A DNA stretch of 64,000 nucleotides from Clostridium sp. GTDB lineage: Bacteria; Bacillota; Clostridia; Lachnospirales; Lachnospiraceae. The stretch spans positions 1 to 64,000 of the forward strand of contig JAETQD010000009.1 of assembly GCA_021770825.1 (NCBI GenBank). The letters run 5' to 3'. The notes below the pieces were generated by a model, which had not been told where the DNA came from, made no database searches, and worked only from the letters and a program-made list of their open reading frames with translations. Positions 42,837-50,872 of this stretch are shown here, piece by piece (position 1 is the first letter of the stretch; each line of letters begins with the position of its first letter). The position numbers and the translations under genes are program-made.

Positions 42837-43514
42837 ATGAGTGTCAAGAAAAAAATCTTTAATATAATTGAAGGTTCAGAAATTGGGGAAAAAATTCTTA
42901 GGGAGCCACGATACAGGATTATATTAAGCGCAGCTTTCAGCTTTTTTATCAATCTGTTGTATGCACTTTATAATAGGGGACTGGGCATTGCCAATCGGTC
43001 CATATGGTTCATTACCATGTGTGCTTACTATACCATTTTAAGTACAATGCGTTTTTCTGCCGTATTATGTGAACGTAAAAATAGTAAGAGAGTCTCTGAC
43101 GAAATGGAATATTTTGTGATGAGACTGTCCGGCTGCCTGCTTGCTGCATTAAGTTTTGTTTTGACTGGCGTAATCTATATCAGTCTGGCAGAAAATATTG
43201 CGGCAAAGCATGAAAACGTTGTGATGATTACCATTGCAACCTACACCTTTTATAAAATTACAATGGCAATTATACGTGCAGTAAAACAGAGAAAAAATCC
43301 ATCTCCCTTGTTAGCGGTTATTCGCAATATTGGTTATGCAGACGCAGCTGCTTCTGTTTTGACTTTGCAGCGGTCTATGTTTGCTTCTTTTGGCGAATTG
43401 ACCGACACGAAAGCGCACACGATGAACGTATTAACTGGGGCAGCAGTCTGCCTGTTTGTACTAATACTCGGACTGACAATGATAAACAGAGGAATAAAAA
43501 GGAAAGGGAAATGA
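42837..43514 (+). CDS. Multi-pass membrane protein of unknown function
   Basis: A protein of about 225 residues with five or six hydrophobic helices and a basic cytoplasmic start (MSVKKKIFNIIEGSEIGEKIL). No motif points to a function. The start is uncertain: the ATG at 42837 lacks a clear ribosome binding site, and the frame stays open to a TTG at 42777. The gene overlaps the next one by a few nt at its end and follows the small membrane protein by under 100 bp, so the three are likely one transcript. Confidence 0.65.
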   Translation: MSVKKKIFNIIEGSEIGEKILREPRYRIILSAAFSFFINLLYALYNRGLGIANRSIWFITMCAYYTILSTMRFSAVLCERKNSKRVSDEMEYFVMRLSGCLLAALSFVLTGVIYISLAENIAAKHENVVMITIATYTFYKITMAIIRAVKQRKNPSPLLAVIRNIGYADAAASVLTLQRSMFASFGELTDTKAHTMNVLTGAAVCLFVLILGLTMINRGIKRKGK

Positions 43515-43516
43515 AT

Positions 43517-43708
43517 ATGGCTAAATCAAAACTTGTAAAAGCAAACGAAAAAATCGCAGAAAAGGTTGTCGGTACCTTTGGAAAAATTGAAGATACGGTT
43601 GTCGGCGGTTATACGAAAATGGAGGACGCTTTTGTTGACCGTTATCTCACAAAGGATGGCGAAACTGTTGAGGAAGCGAAAAAAAGACTGCAGCAGAAAC
43701 AGCTGTAA
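43517..43708 (+). CDS. Small charged protein of unknown function
   Basis: A 63-residue hydrophilic protein: MAKSKLVKANEKIAEKVVGTFGKIEDTVVGGYTKMEDAF and a Lys/Gln-rich end. Predicted to be helical, with an amphipathic repeat around GTFGKIEDTVVGGYTKMEDAFV. GGAAAGGG lies 8 nt before the ATG at 43517, which I prefer over the one at 43511. It is the last gene of the TetR-linked module and may be a soluble partner of the membrane protein before it. Not recognised as a known family. Confidence 0.7.
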   Translation: MAKSKLVKANEKIAEKVVGTFGKIEDTVVGGYTKMEDAFVDRYLTKDGETVEEAKKRLQQKQL

Positions 43709-43899
43709 TAAAGAGAATAAATAGCAAAACCAGCCGAGTCGGTCAACGGTCAGGATGGGCGGAACACTAAGCCCGCTTTATGAAGCCAGTGAGAATGCAG
43801 AAAAGTTTGTGAAGATTGTTCATCACCTCTACCCTGTTACGGCAGTTTGTGGAAATCCGAACGGGTGACGAAAGTCACCTGATACATAATGATTTGGAT
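43709..43899 (+). other. Spacer with a possible recombinase gene remnant
   Basis: No complete gene. The stretch 43780-43866 can be read ASENAEKFVKIVHHL before running into unrelated sequence and a stop. It resembles the C-terminal region of large serine recombinases found on Firmicutes transposons. If so, the TetR and Fic modules lie in the debris of a mobile element. The match is short and uncertain. Confidence 0.25.
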
Positions 43900-43966
43900 G
43901 GTGGAGATGCTATCTCCATCATTGTTATTGCTATCTCCATCATTTAATGTTAAAATGATGGAGATA
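43900..43966 (+). promoter_or_regulatory. fic promoter with repeated operator
   Basis: TTGCTA (43928-43933), a 17-bp spacer and TAAAAT (43951-43956) form the promoter. CTATCTCCATCATT occurs at 43910-43923 and 43931-43944, and its inverse AATGATGGAGATA at 43954-43966. The first copy is also half of a palindrome, TGGAGAT-GCT-ATCTCCA. The repeats overlap the promoter, so a protein bound here would repress. The winged-helix part of the Fic protein is the natural candidate. Confidence 0.65.
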
Positions 43967-43989
43967 AATCCGAAATTGAGGAGATGAGC

Positions 43990-45036
43990 ATGAGAACTTT
44001 TGATTATAATGCAAGTCCAGAAAAACTGCTGACCCCTGAAATTGTCCAGATGGTTGGAAGCATCCATGAGCATAAGGGTAAACAGGAACTTTTTCTGGAA
44101 GCCAATATTGATGAACTAAAAGCGCTGCTGGAAGTTGCTCTTATCCAAAGTACCGGGGCATCTAACAGAATTGAAGGTATTTATACAAGTGATATCCGTC
44201 TGAAGGAATTGGTAAGCCAGAAGGCAGAACCTCGTAACCGCTCTGAACAGGAAATTGCCGGTTATCGTGAAGTGCTTGCAACTATCCATGGAAGCTATGA
44301 ATATATTACTCCCCGACCTGGTATCATTTTGCAGCTGCATCGTGATTTATATTCATATTCTCAAGGCTCAATTGGCGGTAGTTACAAAAACTCTGACAAT
44401 GTGATTGCGGAGACCGATATGGAAGGTAATCAGAAAGCGCGATTCATTCCGATTCCTGCCTTTCAGACAGCAGAGACAATGGACGAGCTTTGCACCCAGT
44501 TTTTAGAGGCATGGGAAGCAGACCATATAGATAAGCTGGTGCTTATTCCTATGTTTATTCTGGATTTTCTATGCATTCATCCATTTAATGACGGCAATGG
44601 CCGCATGAGTCGCTTATTGACTCTTCTGCTCTTTTATAAGGCCGGCTATATCGTCGGAAAATACGTCAGCATGGAAATGCTGATTGAAAAAACAAAGGAA
44701 ACCTATTATGAAACCCTGCAGGCAAGCTCTACCGGCTGGCATGAGAATGAAAACAGCTATGAGCCTTTTGTGAAGTATTATTTGGGCATTATGTTGAAGG
44801 CATACAATGAATTTGAGAGTAGGGTTGAACATCTGAAACATCGCAGACTTTCTAAACCTGAAAGAATCAAAGTGGTGATTGACAATAAAGTGGGTAAAAT
44901 TACAAAGAAGGAGATCATGGAGCTTTGCCCGGATATAAGCAAAGTTACCGTGGAAAGGACTTTGACAGAACTGGTCAAGAGTGGCTATATTGCAAAGGTT
45001 GGATCTGGGCCGTCTACAAGCTATGTCCGCATTTAG
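43990..45036 (+). CDS. Fic-domain AMP-transferase with C-terminal winged helix
   Basis: A 348-residue class II Fic protein. The inhibitory helix motif SNRIEG (S-x-x-x-E-G) lies near residue 58, so activity is self-blocked until that helix moves. The catalytic motif HPFNDGNGRMSR lies near 196-207 with the histidine, the phosphate-binding D/N-G-N-G-R anion hole and the following arginine. The last 65 residues form a winged helix (KITKKEIMELCPDISKVTVERTLTELVKSGYI). It probably transfers AMP to a cellular target and regulates its own promoter. The ATG at 43990 has GAGGAG 7 nt upstream. Confidence 0.92.
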   Translation: MRTFDYNASPEKLLTPEIVQMVGSIHEHKGKQELFLEANIDELKALLEVALIQSTGASNRIEGIYTSDIRLKELVSQKAEPRNRSEQEIAGYREVLATIHGSYEYITPRPGIILQLHRDLYSYSQGSIGGSYKNSDNVIAETDMEGNQKARFIPIPAFQTAETMDELCTQFLEAWEADHIDKLVLIPMFILDFLCIHPFNDGNGRMSRLLTLLLFYKAGYIVGKYVSMEMLIEKTKETYYETLQASSTGWHENENSYEPFVKYYLGIMLKAYNEFESRVEHLKHRRLSKPERIKVVIDNKVGKITKKEIMELCPDISKVTVERTLTELVKSGYIAKVGSGPSTSYVRI

Positions 45037-45039
45037 CAG

Positions 45040-45078
45040 GATATCCCCATCATGAACAACAGAAATGATGGGGATATC
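45040..45078 (+). terminator. Hairpin after fic, related to its operator
   Basis: A perfect 14-bp stem, GATATCCCCATCAT (45040-45053) with ATGATGGGGATATC (45065-45078), directly behind the stop codon. The T run after it is weak. The arm resembles the operator repeat CTATCTCCATCATT before the gene (9 of the last 11 bases), so it may also bind the same protein. Confidence 0.65.
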
Positions 45079-45227
45079 TTACATAGCAGTCATGCACGAA
45101 TCGTGTGTGCTACTTTTTTTGTCCTTTCTTCAATCTCATCTTTGACAGTATGACATAACAAAACACCACTGCAATGCCTATTCTATAAGGGTTTTGCGGC
45201 AGTGTTGTTTCGTTTTAAGGTTTGGTA

Positions 45228-45722
45228 TTATTTTTGTAACTGTTTTTGGGCGATAAGCCTTGTTGCCATCAAAAACGATGGACTGTCTACCCTTACTTTG
45301 TTTTTGAATGGAAATTGATAATCCGTACGAAATCCACAGGCTTCATGGAGGAGATCTGTCAGTTTTGTTTTTACGTAAAGAGGCATAAAGCCCATCATAT
45401 CTGACTTCCTCTGCGATTTCTTCATCTTGTGTAACGGCTGCTTTGTTGATGAATCTTGCTTTGATTGCCCGGGAACAGAGAGAATGCTAACGGGATCCCG
45501 GCCCCGTCGATGAAGAGTCTCATTTGTGATGAAAAATGGCATATCAACAGGGATTGCTTGACATATTGAACTTTTTGAAGGACGTATTGGTAATATGATG
45601 ATAGTTGCCTGTCTGGTGAGAAGAGGAATTTGAATTCTATGAAGAAGTTTTGGAATATGTGTTATATTATTACAGAAGGGACGGCGTATGTACCAAAATT
45701 GATGAAACAGCCCGCCCCTCAT
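45228..45722 (-). pseudogene. Degraded transposase remnant
   Basis: The minus-strand frame ends with MPLYVKTKLTDLLHEACGFRTDYQF, close to the C-terminal pattern of IS4-superfamily transposases of the IS1634 kind (T-L-T-D-x-L-H-x-A-F-G-F-R-T-D-Y-x). The upstream part is scrambled and lacks the DDE core, so it cannot be active. The whole 842-bp stretch 45037-45878 has no intact gene. Besides the fic hairpin and this remnant, 45160-45212 holds an imperfect inverted repeat (AACACCACTGC against GCAGTGTTG) that might be an old insertion-sequence end. Confidence 0.4.
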
Positions 45723-45771
45723 TTTCGGCGTTTTGCATAGATTTTCATGTCGGTTTTTGACAGATCGGGCA

Positions 45772-45800
45772 TGGACGAATGACTGTGCACATGATACAAT
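45772..45800 (+). promoter_or_regulatory. Candidate promoter of the surface protein locus
   Basis: TGGACG (45772-45777), a 17-bp spacer and TACAAT (45795-45800), about 80 bp before the DUF6273 gene. A TTGACA at 45757-45762 is too far from the -10 to pair with it. The 5' leader of roughly 70 nt ends in CTGGAGG before the ATG. Confidence 0.45.
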
Positions 45801-45878
45801 AAGGCCATTCAGAAAAGAGTTCTCAATTCTAAATTAAACAGTCAACGGCAGTTTCTGCCGGTAAATCCTGGAGGTTTC

Positions 45879-47066
45879 ATGAAAAGAAAAATGATGAAAA
45901 CGCTTGCAGCAGCAGGTTCTTTTGTTGTCCTCGCAAGCTGTCAGGCGGCGTTACGGCCTTATGCCAGTGAGCTGGCAGATGGGGCAGAATATGCAGTCTC
46001 CAATGGGTGGGAATGCAGACGGCTTCTTATGGAGGTGGTTTCCTCGGTTTCCGGAAGGGAGCGGCATGAGTTTTATGTTACCGGGGAGGACTATGAGCCG
46101 GATACCCTGGTGATCGCCCAGATGTTTCCGGAAACCATCAATATCTCCAACACAAAAATTCTGGAATATGAGGAAAACGGGAAACGATACGTGACCTGCC
46201 GGATTGGGTTTGAACGAAGGCCCAGAGGAGACATCTGCAGTCACCAATGGAAAATGGAAAGCCTGGAGGGAGAAAGCTGCCTCTGGGGAGGAAAGGAGAG
46301 ATGGAGCTGTGAACTGTGCGGGAAAGAACAGGTCATATCCACAGCGCCGCCGGGCCATGTGGATGAAGACAACGATACTTTCTGTGACCGCTGTAAGGAC
46401 AAAATAGAAGGGGTGCAGGAAGCGGAACGGAAATACTGGACAGTAGGGGAGATACAAAGCCGGGAGATCGGAGGAAAAACCTACAAGTTCCGGTGTGTGG
46501 ACGACGATTACAGTACAAATCATTCTGATGGTCAAAAGTACGCATTATTCTTATGCGAGGCTGTCATACGGTCTGATGTTGACAGCACAGATTCCAAAAG
46601 AGAAATCATTACATTTGGAAAAACGAATAATTATAAGGTTTCGGATGCCAGAAAATGGCTCTCAGAAAGCGGAAAAACAAGCGAAAAGGACCTGGCTTTC
46701 GTCAATACGGGGGTGAACTCTGCCTTTTTTGGAGAGACAGAAGAGGGGACGTTTATGGAGTTTTCGGACACGGAGCTTATGAAACAGGAACTCCCGGTCC
46801 AGGTTGTGATGGACCAGTGGTTTCTGCTGTCGTTGGAGGAGGCCTTAAAATACCGGGATCTCCTTTGGGAGGTATCCGGAGGAGAAAGTCCGTACAGCCG
46901 GGGTTACTGGCTTCGTACCCCTGCATTTATGGCAGGAAGCAGCGGAGAATTTATATATGGTGACTGGGAATATGCGGTGGACCTGGAACGGGGATGTATC
47001 TGCCCGGTTGAGGTTTCTGATGGAGGAATAGGACTTCGTCCGGCCTATTGTCTGCCGCAGATGTAA
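45879..47066 (+). CDS. Secreted DUF6273-type protein
   Basis: A 395-residue exported protein. The signal peptide (residues 1 to about 23; KTLAAAGSFVVLASC) ends in LASC, which could be a lipobox, so it may be a lipoprotein. Cysteine pairs in the middle (SCELCGKEQ and FCDRCKDK) look like a small zinc ribbon. The C-terminal domain (WTVGEIQSREIGGKTYKF to GYWLRTP and DGGIGLRPAYCLPQM) has the DUF6273 pattern, common in large surface proteins of clostridia. It is 18 bp upstream of the GLUG protein gene and probably co-transcribed. Confidence 0.78.
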   Translation: MKRKMMKTLAAAGSFVVLASCQAALRPYASELADGAEYAVSNGWECRRLLMEVVSSVSGRERHEFYVTGEDYEPDTLVIAQMFPETINISNTKILEYEENGKRYVTCRIGFERRPRGDICSHQWKMESLEGESCLWGGKERWSCELCGKEQVISTAPPGHVDEDNDTFCDRCKDKIEGVQEAERKYWTVGEIQSREIGGKTYKFRCVDDDYSTNHSDGQKYALFLCEAVIRSDVDSTDSKREIITFGKTNNYKVSDARKWLSESGKTSEKDLAFVNTGVNSAFFGETEEGTFMEFSDTELMKQELPVQVVMDQWFLLSLEEALKYRDLLWEVSGGESPYSRGYWLRTPAFMAGSSGEFIYGDWEYAVDLERGCICPVEVSDGGIGLRPAYCLPQM

Positions 47067-47084
47067 GAGAGAAAGGGGAAGTAT

Positions 47085-50000
47085 ATGCTGACTGAAAAAA
47101 AGAAATGGAATGAAATTTTGCATGTGGTAACGGCCCTTGGGCTTTGTGTGGGCCTTTCTGCAGCAGTGCCTGTCCGGGGACTGGCTGAAAATGAAGCGGG
47201 GAACTTCCTGTTTACGGCTACGGAGTCAGATGCTGCAGCGCTGTCGCTGCGTTCTGCCGATACCGGAACACTGTGGGACGGGTGGATTGGAGACATGGGA
47301 TTTTTAAGCGGAAAAACAGGAGACGGAACCAGGGAAAAACCGTATCAGATTTCAACAAAAGCACATTTGATGGGTCTTTCTGAGCTGGCGGCCAAAGGAA
47401 TGGAAATCAGGCCGTCAGAGGGCACCTATCCGGGAGACTATTCCGGAGCGTACTTTGAGCTGGTAAAAAACATTGATCTGGGCGGAATGGAATGGATTCC
47501 CATTGGATTCTGCCGCGATATTTCCCAGGTCCCGTCCGGAGAGGTCTTGGCATTTGACGGACATTTTGACGGAAAAGGAAAAACCATCTCCAATTTCCGT
47601 CTTTACCGCCCATCCTGGAATCAGGTGGGACTCTTCGGAGCAGTTGAGAATGCGGAAATTGTGAACCTTACAGTGAAGCCCGGACATGTGATTACGGCGG
47701 GAGAGGATGTGGGAGTTCTCGCCGGAAGCGCAGAGGGGAGCGTTATCCGCAACGTGACCGTTACAGGAACTCTGCGGACCGTGGGAAACTCCGGAGGCGT
47801 GGCCGGAAGTATTTCCGGGGGAACCATTGTGGAAAACTGCATAGCGGAACACGTGGCTATTGATTCCGGAAAGGGAAAAGAGACCTTCACAGGAGGAATT
47901 GCGGGCAGGGCCACGGAGGCGTTGATTTCTGACTGCACGGTGAATTCAGGAGACAGCCTGACGGCCCGGATCCAGGGCGGCGGCTATGTGGGCGGTATTA
48001 CCGGATTCCAGAATGGTACGGATATTTTTAATGTCCATGTGATGGGGACGATCGGAGGCAGCGGATCCCAGGCAATCGGGGGAGTCTCAGGAAAGTACGC
48101 CTCCGGTAAGATGAAAACGGCACGGTTTGAGGGAACCATAGGAAGCTCCGGGTTGGGAAGCGCAGCCAGGGAGGGAACCTTCATCGGGACCCGTGATACG
48201 GGGTTCCACTTCCGGTATGGAACGGAAACAGGAGCTGACCTGGCGTATCTGTTTGCAGATACGGAAGCAAAAATTGCGGCCGGAGTCTGCGGCTCCGGGA
48301 TTCCCGATGACAACAGCTTTACTTACGATGCTCATATCGGTTTCTGGCACAGCGGAGACAATTTCTTTACTCTGGTTCAGGGGCAGAACACCAGGCCGGA
48401 GAAGGAGCGGTATTTTTATGAGGAGCTGGAAGAGGGAATGCTGCACATCATTGATACAGAGGACGCTGTTCTGGAAATGGAATTTTCCCCGGATCATTTT
48501 GCTCCCAATTCCGTGGGCCGTCCGGTGAGAGGCTTTCTGGTATCGGTTCTTCAGATCGATACGGCAGCCAATGTGGAAAATTATTATGATGTGGCCACTT
48601 TGACGGCAAAGGGAGGTTCGGCATACAGTAAAGAGCTCCATAAATCCCGCCGCGGCGCCGTTGCTCCCGGCGATACGGTTACCGTAATGACGGCGCCGAA
48701 GAATACGCTGGAAGAAAAATATCAGATGGACGGGGTTCCAACCTATACGGACCAGAATGGGAAGAGAAAGGATATGTCCTATCAGACAGGCGGTTCTTAT
48801 GGATTTGTAATGCCGGACCACGATACGGAAATTTCAGCGGTTTATAAAAAGGTGGCTGCCAATATCCGCATGGTGCCGGAAGAATTTTCATTCCGGGTAA
48901 CCCAGACACGAAGCGGGGACCGGAAGAACCCGTCTCTGGTGACGGAGGTAAAAAACGGGGCCGGAAAGCTGATCGCCAGGTATCTTGACGGGAAGTTAGA
49001 GGAAGGTACCAAAGTGCAGGAAGTAAAGCTTGAGGCCGTGGTGGATAAAAATAATGATGTGGCAGACAGCCGGGTTTCCTGGAGCGTGGATGATAAAAGC
49101 CTGATTCTTTTAAAACAGAACGGCGACGAGGATGAGGAGGGATATACAGAGAAAAGCGCATCCATAGAGTTAAATATGGAGGCGGATTTCTTTAGGGATA
49201 TTATTGAGAAGGCAGAAAAAGAACAGGCGGCAAAGGGCTATCAGTATGCCATTCCTGATACCATTTACGGAAACGGGAATTTTGGCGGGCTGGCAGTTGT
49301 AACGGCAAAGACAAGGCCGGCAGCCAGTTTTGAAGGAAAGCCTCTGACAGCCAATTGTAAAATCCCTGTGACCTTCCAGATTAAGGACAGAACGAGAGTG
49401 GCCACAGAGGGCGCCATGCTGGATAAAAAGGCTCTTTCCTTTATAGTCACGAGAACGCTTTCCGGAAGCAGAAAGGAACCGGAGGAGATGGTTTCTGTGA
49501 CGGCTCCCCAGACGCTTTTGGCATCCTTTTATCCCGATTATTTTGATAAAAAGGACATTACCTGGACCGTGGACGATGAAAATGTAATACAGGTGGATGC
49601 GGGAAGCTACGGAGAGGAATCGGAGGGAAGCGACTATAAAAATGCCAGTGTAGCTGCTGTAAAGGAGACAAAGTGGATTCAGGACATCATCACAGCCGAT
49701 CTGGCAAGGCATAAGGAACATCCATATGAGCAGCAGAACGGATCCGGGAAGCGTTCCGCCAGGGTTACGGTTACGGCGGATGATGAGCTGGGAAACAAGG
49801 AGACCGCTTCCTGTGATGTGACTGTGGTGTTTGAAACGGTGGATAAGACAAAAATTCTGCCGGAGGCGGTGACTGTGGATAAGAGTACACTGGAATTTGA
49901 TATGACTCTTACAAAGACAGGAACAGCATCGAAGCCAACCCTGACCTGGACCGGAATCGGTGGGCAGAAAATAACCGCAGAGGTGTCTCCTAAGGCCCCG

Positions 50001-50813
50001 GATGGAGAGGTAAGCCCGGAAGTTCAAGTGGATGAGTGGCCCAAGGCCGTCTGGGAGGTGGATACATCCTTACTTTCCATGGATGAAAAGGGGATGGTGG
50101 TGCCGGTGACAAATGCTCCATGGATTCAGGAGGCAATGAACCGATATCCCCGCACTGCAGAGAAAACAACACAGATTACCGTGAAATCCGGGAACATAAG
50201 CCGGACGGTGGATGTGGTACTGAAGTTTGAGATGGTCAGCAAGATCTATACATCCAGCTCGGGAAGTTCCGGAAGCTCCGGGGGAAGCAAATCCTGGAGC
50301 TCCATCGGAAGTACTGCTGCCGTCACCGGGACGGAAACACCGCGCGGCAGCGTGACGGGTACCTGGAAGCAGAACGAAAAGGGCGAATGGCTTTTTACCA
50401 GCGGCGGACACACCTACACAAAGGAGTGGGCCTATATCCATAACCCTTATGCAGCAGAGGGGCAGGAGACCACTTCCTGGTTCTGGTTTGGCCCGGATGG
50501 CGCCATGCGTACAGGATGGCATCAGGATGAGAAAAACGGCGGGTGGTACTATTTCCATGAAGTTTCCGATGGAAGTCTGGGGCATATGTATACAGGATGG
50601 CATAAGATTCGGGGATTCTGGTATTTCTTCGGCCGTGATGGGCGGATGGTTACAGGCTGGAACTGGATTAATGGAAAATGCTACTATATGGACCTGGGAA
50701 GCGGAAAGATGTTCGCCGATGCAAAGACGCCGGATGGGTATACGGTGGACGCCTCCGGCGCGTGGACGGTAAATGGCAGAGTACAGACCCTTGGAAAGAC
50801 AGAAAAGGAATAA
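47085..50813 (+). CDS. Large surface protein with GLUG-like and cell-wall-binding repeats
   Basis: A 1242-residue exported protein. After a signal-like start (1 to about 32) comes a beta-helical GLUG-like region (about 60-430; repeats such as GHFDGKGKTISNF, VGLFGAVENAEIVNLTV and VGGITGFQNGTDIFNVHV). Several repeated modules of about 130 residues follow (e.g. LDKKALSFIVTRTLSGSRKEP and VDKSTLEFDMTLTKTGTASKP). A Ser-Gly linker (about 1056-1075) leads to C-terminal choline-binding-like repeats (TSWFWFGPDGAMRTGWHQ, GGWYYF, GFWYFFGRDGRMVTGW). The last part should hold it on the cell wall without sortase. It likely acts with its neighbours at the surface; the ligand is unknown. Confidence 0.83.
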   Translation: MLTEKKKWNEILHVVTALGLCVGLSAAVPVRGLAENEAGNFLFTATESDAAALSLRSADTGTLWDGWIGDMGFLSGKTGDGTREKPYQISTKAHLMGLSELAAKGMEIRPSEGTYPGDYSGAYFELVKNIDLGGMEWIPIGFCRDISQVPSGEVLAFDGHFDGKGKTISNFRLYRPSWNQVGLFGAVENAEIVNLTVKPGHVITAGEDVGVLAGSAEGSVIRNVTVTGTLRTVGNSGGVAGSISGGTIVENCIAEHVAIDSGKGKETFTGGIAGRATEALISDCTVNSGDSLTARIQGGGYVGGITGFQNGTDIFNVHVMGTIGGSGSQAIGGVSGKYASGKMKTARFEGTIGSSGLGSAAREGTFIGTRDTGFHFRYGTETGADLAYLFADTEAKIAAGVCGSGIPDDNSFTYDAHIGFWHSGDNFFTLVQGQNTRPEKERYFYEELEEGMLHIIDTEDAVLEMEFSPDHFAPNSVGRPVRGFLVSVLQIDTAANVENYYDVATLTAKGGSAYSKELHKSRRGAVAPGDTVTVMTAPKNTLEEKYQMDGVPTYTDQNGKRKDMSYQTGGSYGFVMPDHDTEISAVYKKVAANIRMVPEEFSFRVTQTRSGDRKNPSLVTEVKNGAGKLIARYLDGKLEEGTKVQEVKLEAVVDKNNDVADSRVSWSVDDKSLILLKQNGDEDEEGYTEKSASIELNMEADFFRDIIEKAEKEQAAKGYQYAIPDTIYGNGNFGGLAVVTAKTRPAASFEGKPLTANCKIPVTFQIKDRTRVATEGAMLDKKALSFIVTRTLSGSRKEPEEMVSVTAPQTLLASFYPDYFDKKDITWTVDDENVIQVDAGSYGEESEGSDYKNASVAAVKETKWIQDIITADLARHKEHPYEQQNGSGKRSARVTVTADDELGNKETASCDVTVVFETVDKTKILPEAVTVDKSTLEFDMTLTKTGTASKPTLTWTGIGGQKITAEVSPKAPDGEVSPEVQVDEWPKAVWEVDTSLLSMDEKGMVVPVTNAPWIQEAMNRYPRTAEKTTQITVKSGNISRTVDVVLKFEMVSKIYTSSSGSSGSSGGSKSWSSIGSTAAVTGTETPRGSVTGTWKQNEKGEWLFTSGGHTYTKEWAYIHNPYAAEGQETTSWFWFGPDGAMRTGWHQDEKNGGWYYFHEVSDGSLGHMYTGWHKIRGFWYFFGRDGRMVTGWNWINGKCYYMDLGSGKMFADAKTPDGYTVDASGAWTVNGRVQTLGKTEKE

Positions 50814-50872
50814 AAGAAAAGCCGTGACAATCCGGCATGTGCGGCACGGGAAGGGAGAGAAACAGGATATTT

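Noticed and set aside
49170-50027. A 285-codon frame opposite the GLUG protein gene
   Set aside because: Same reason: a shadow of a well-supported gene, with no ribosome binding site.
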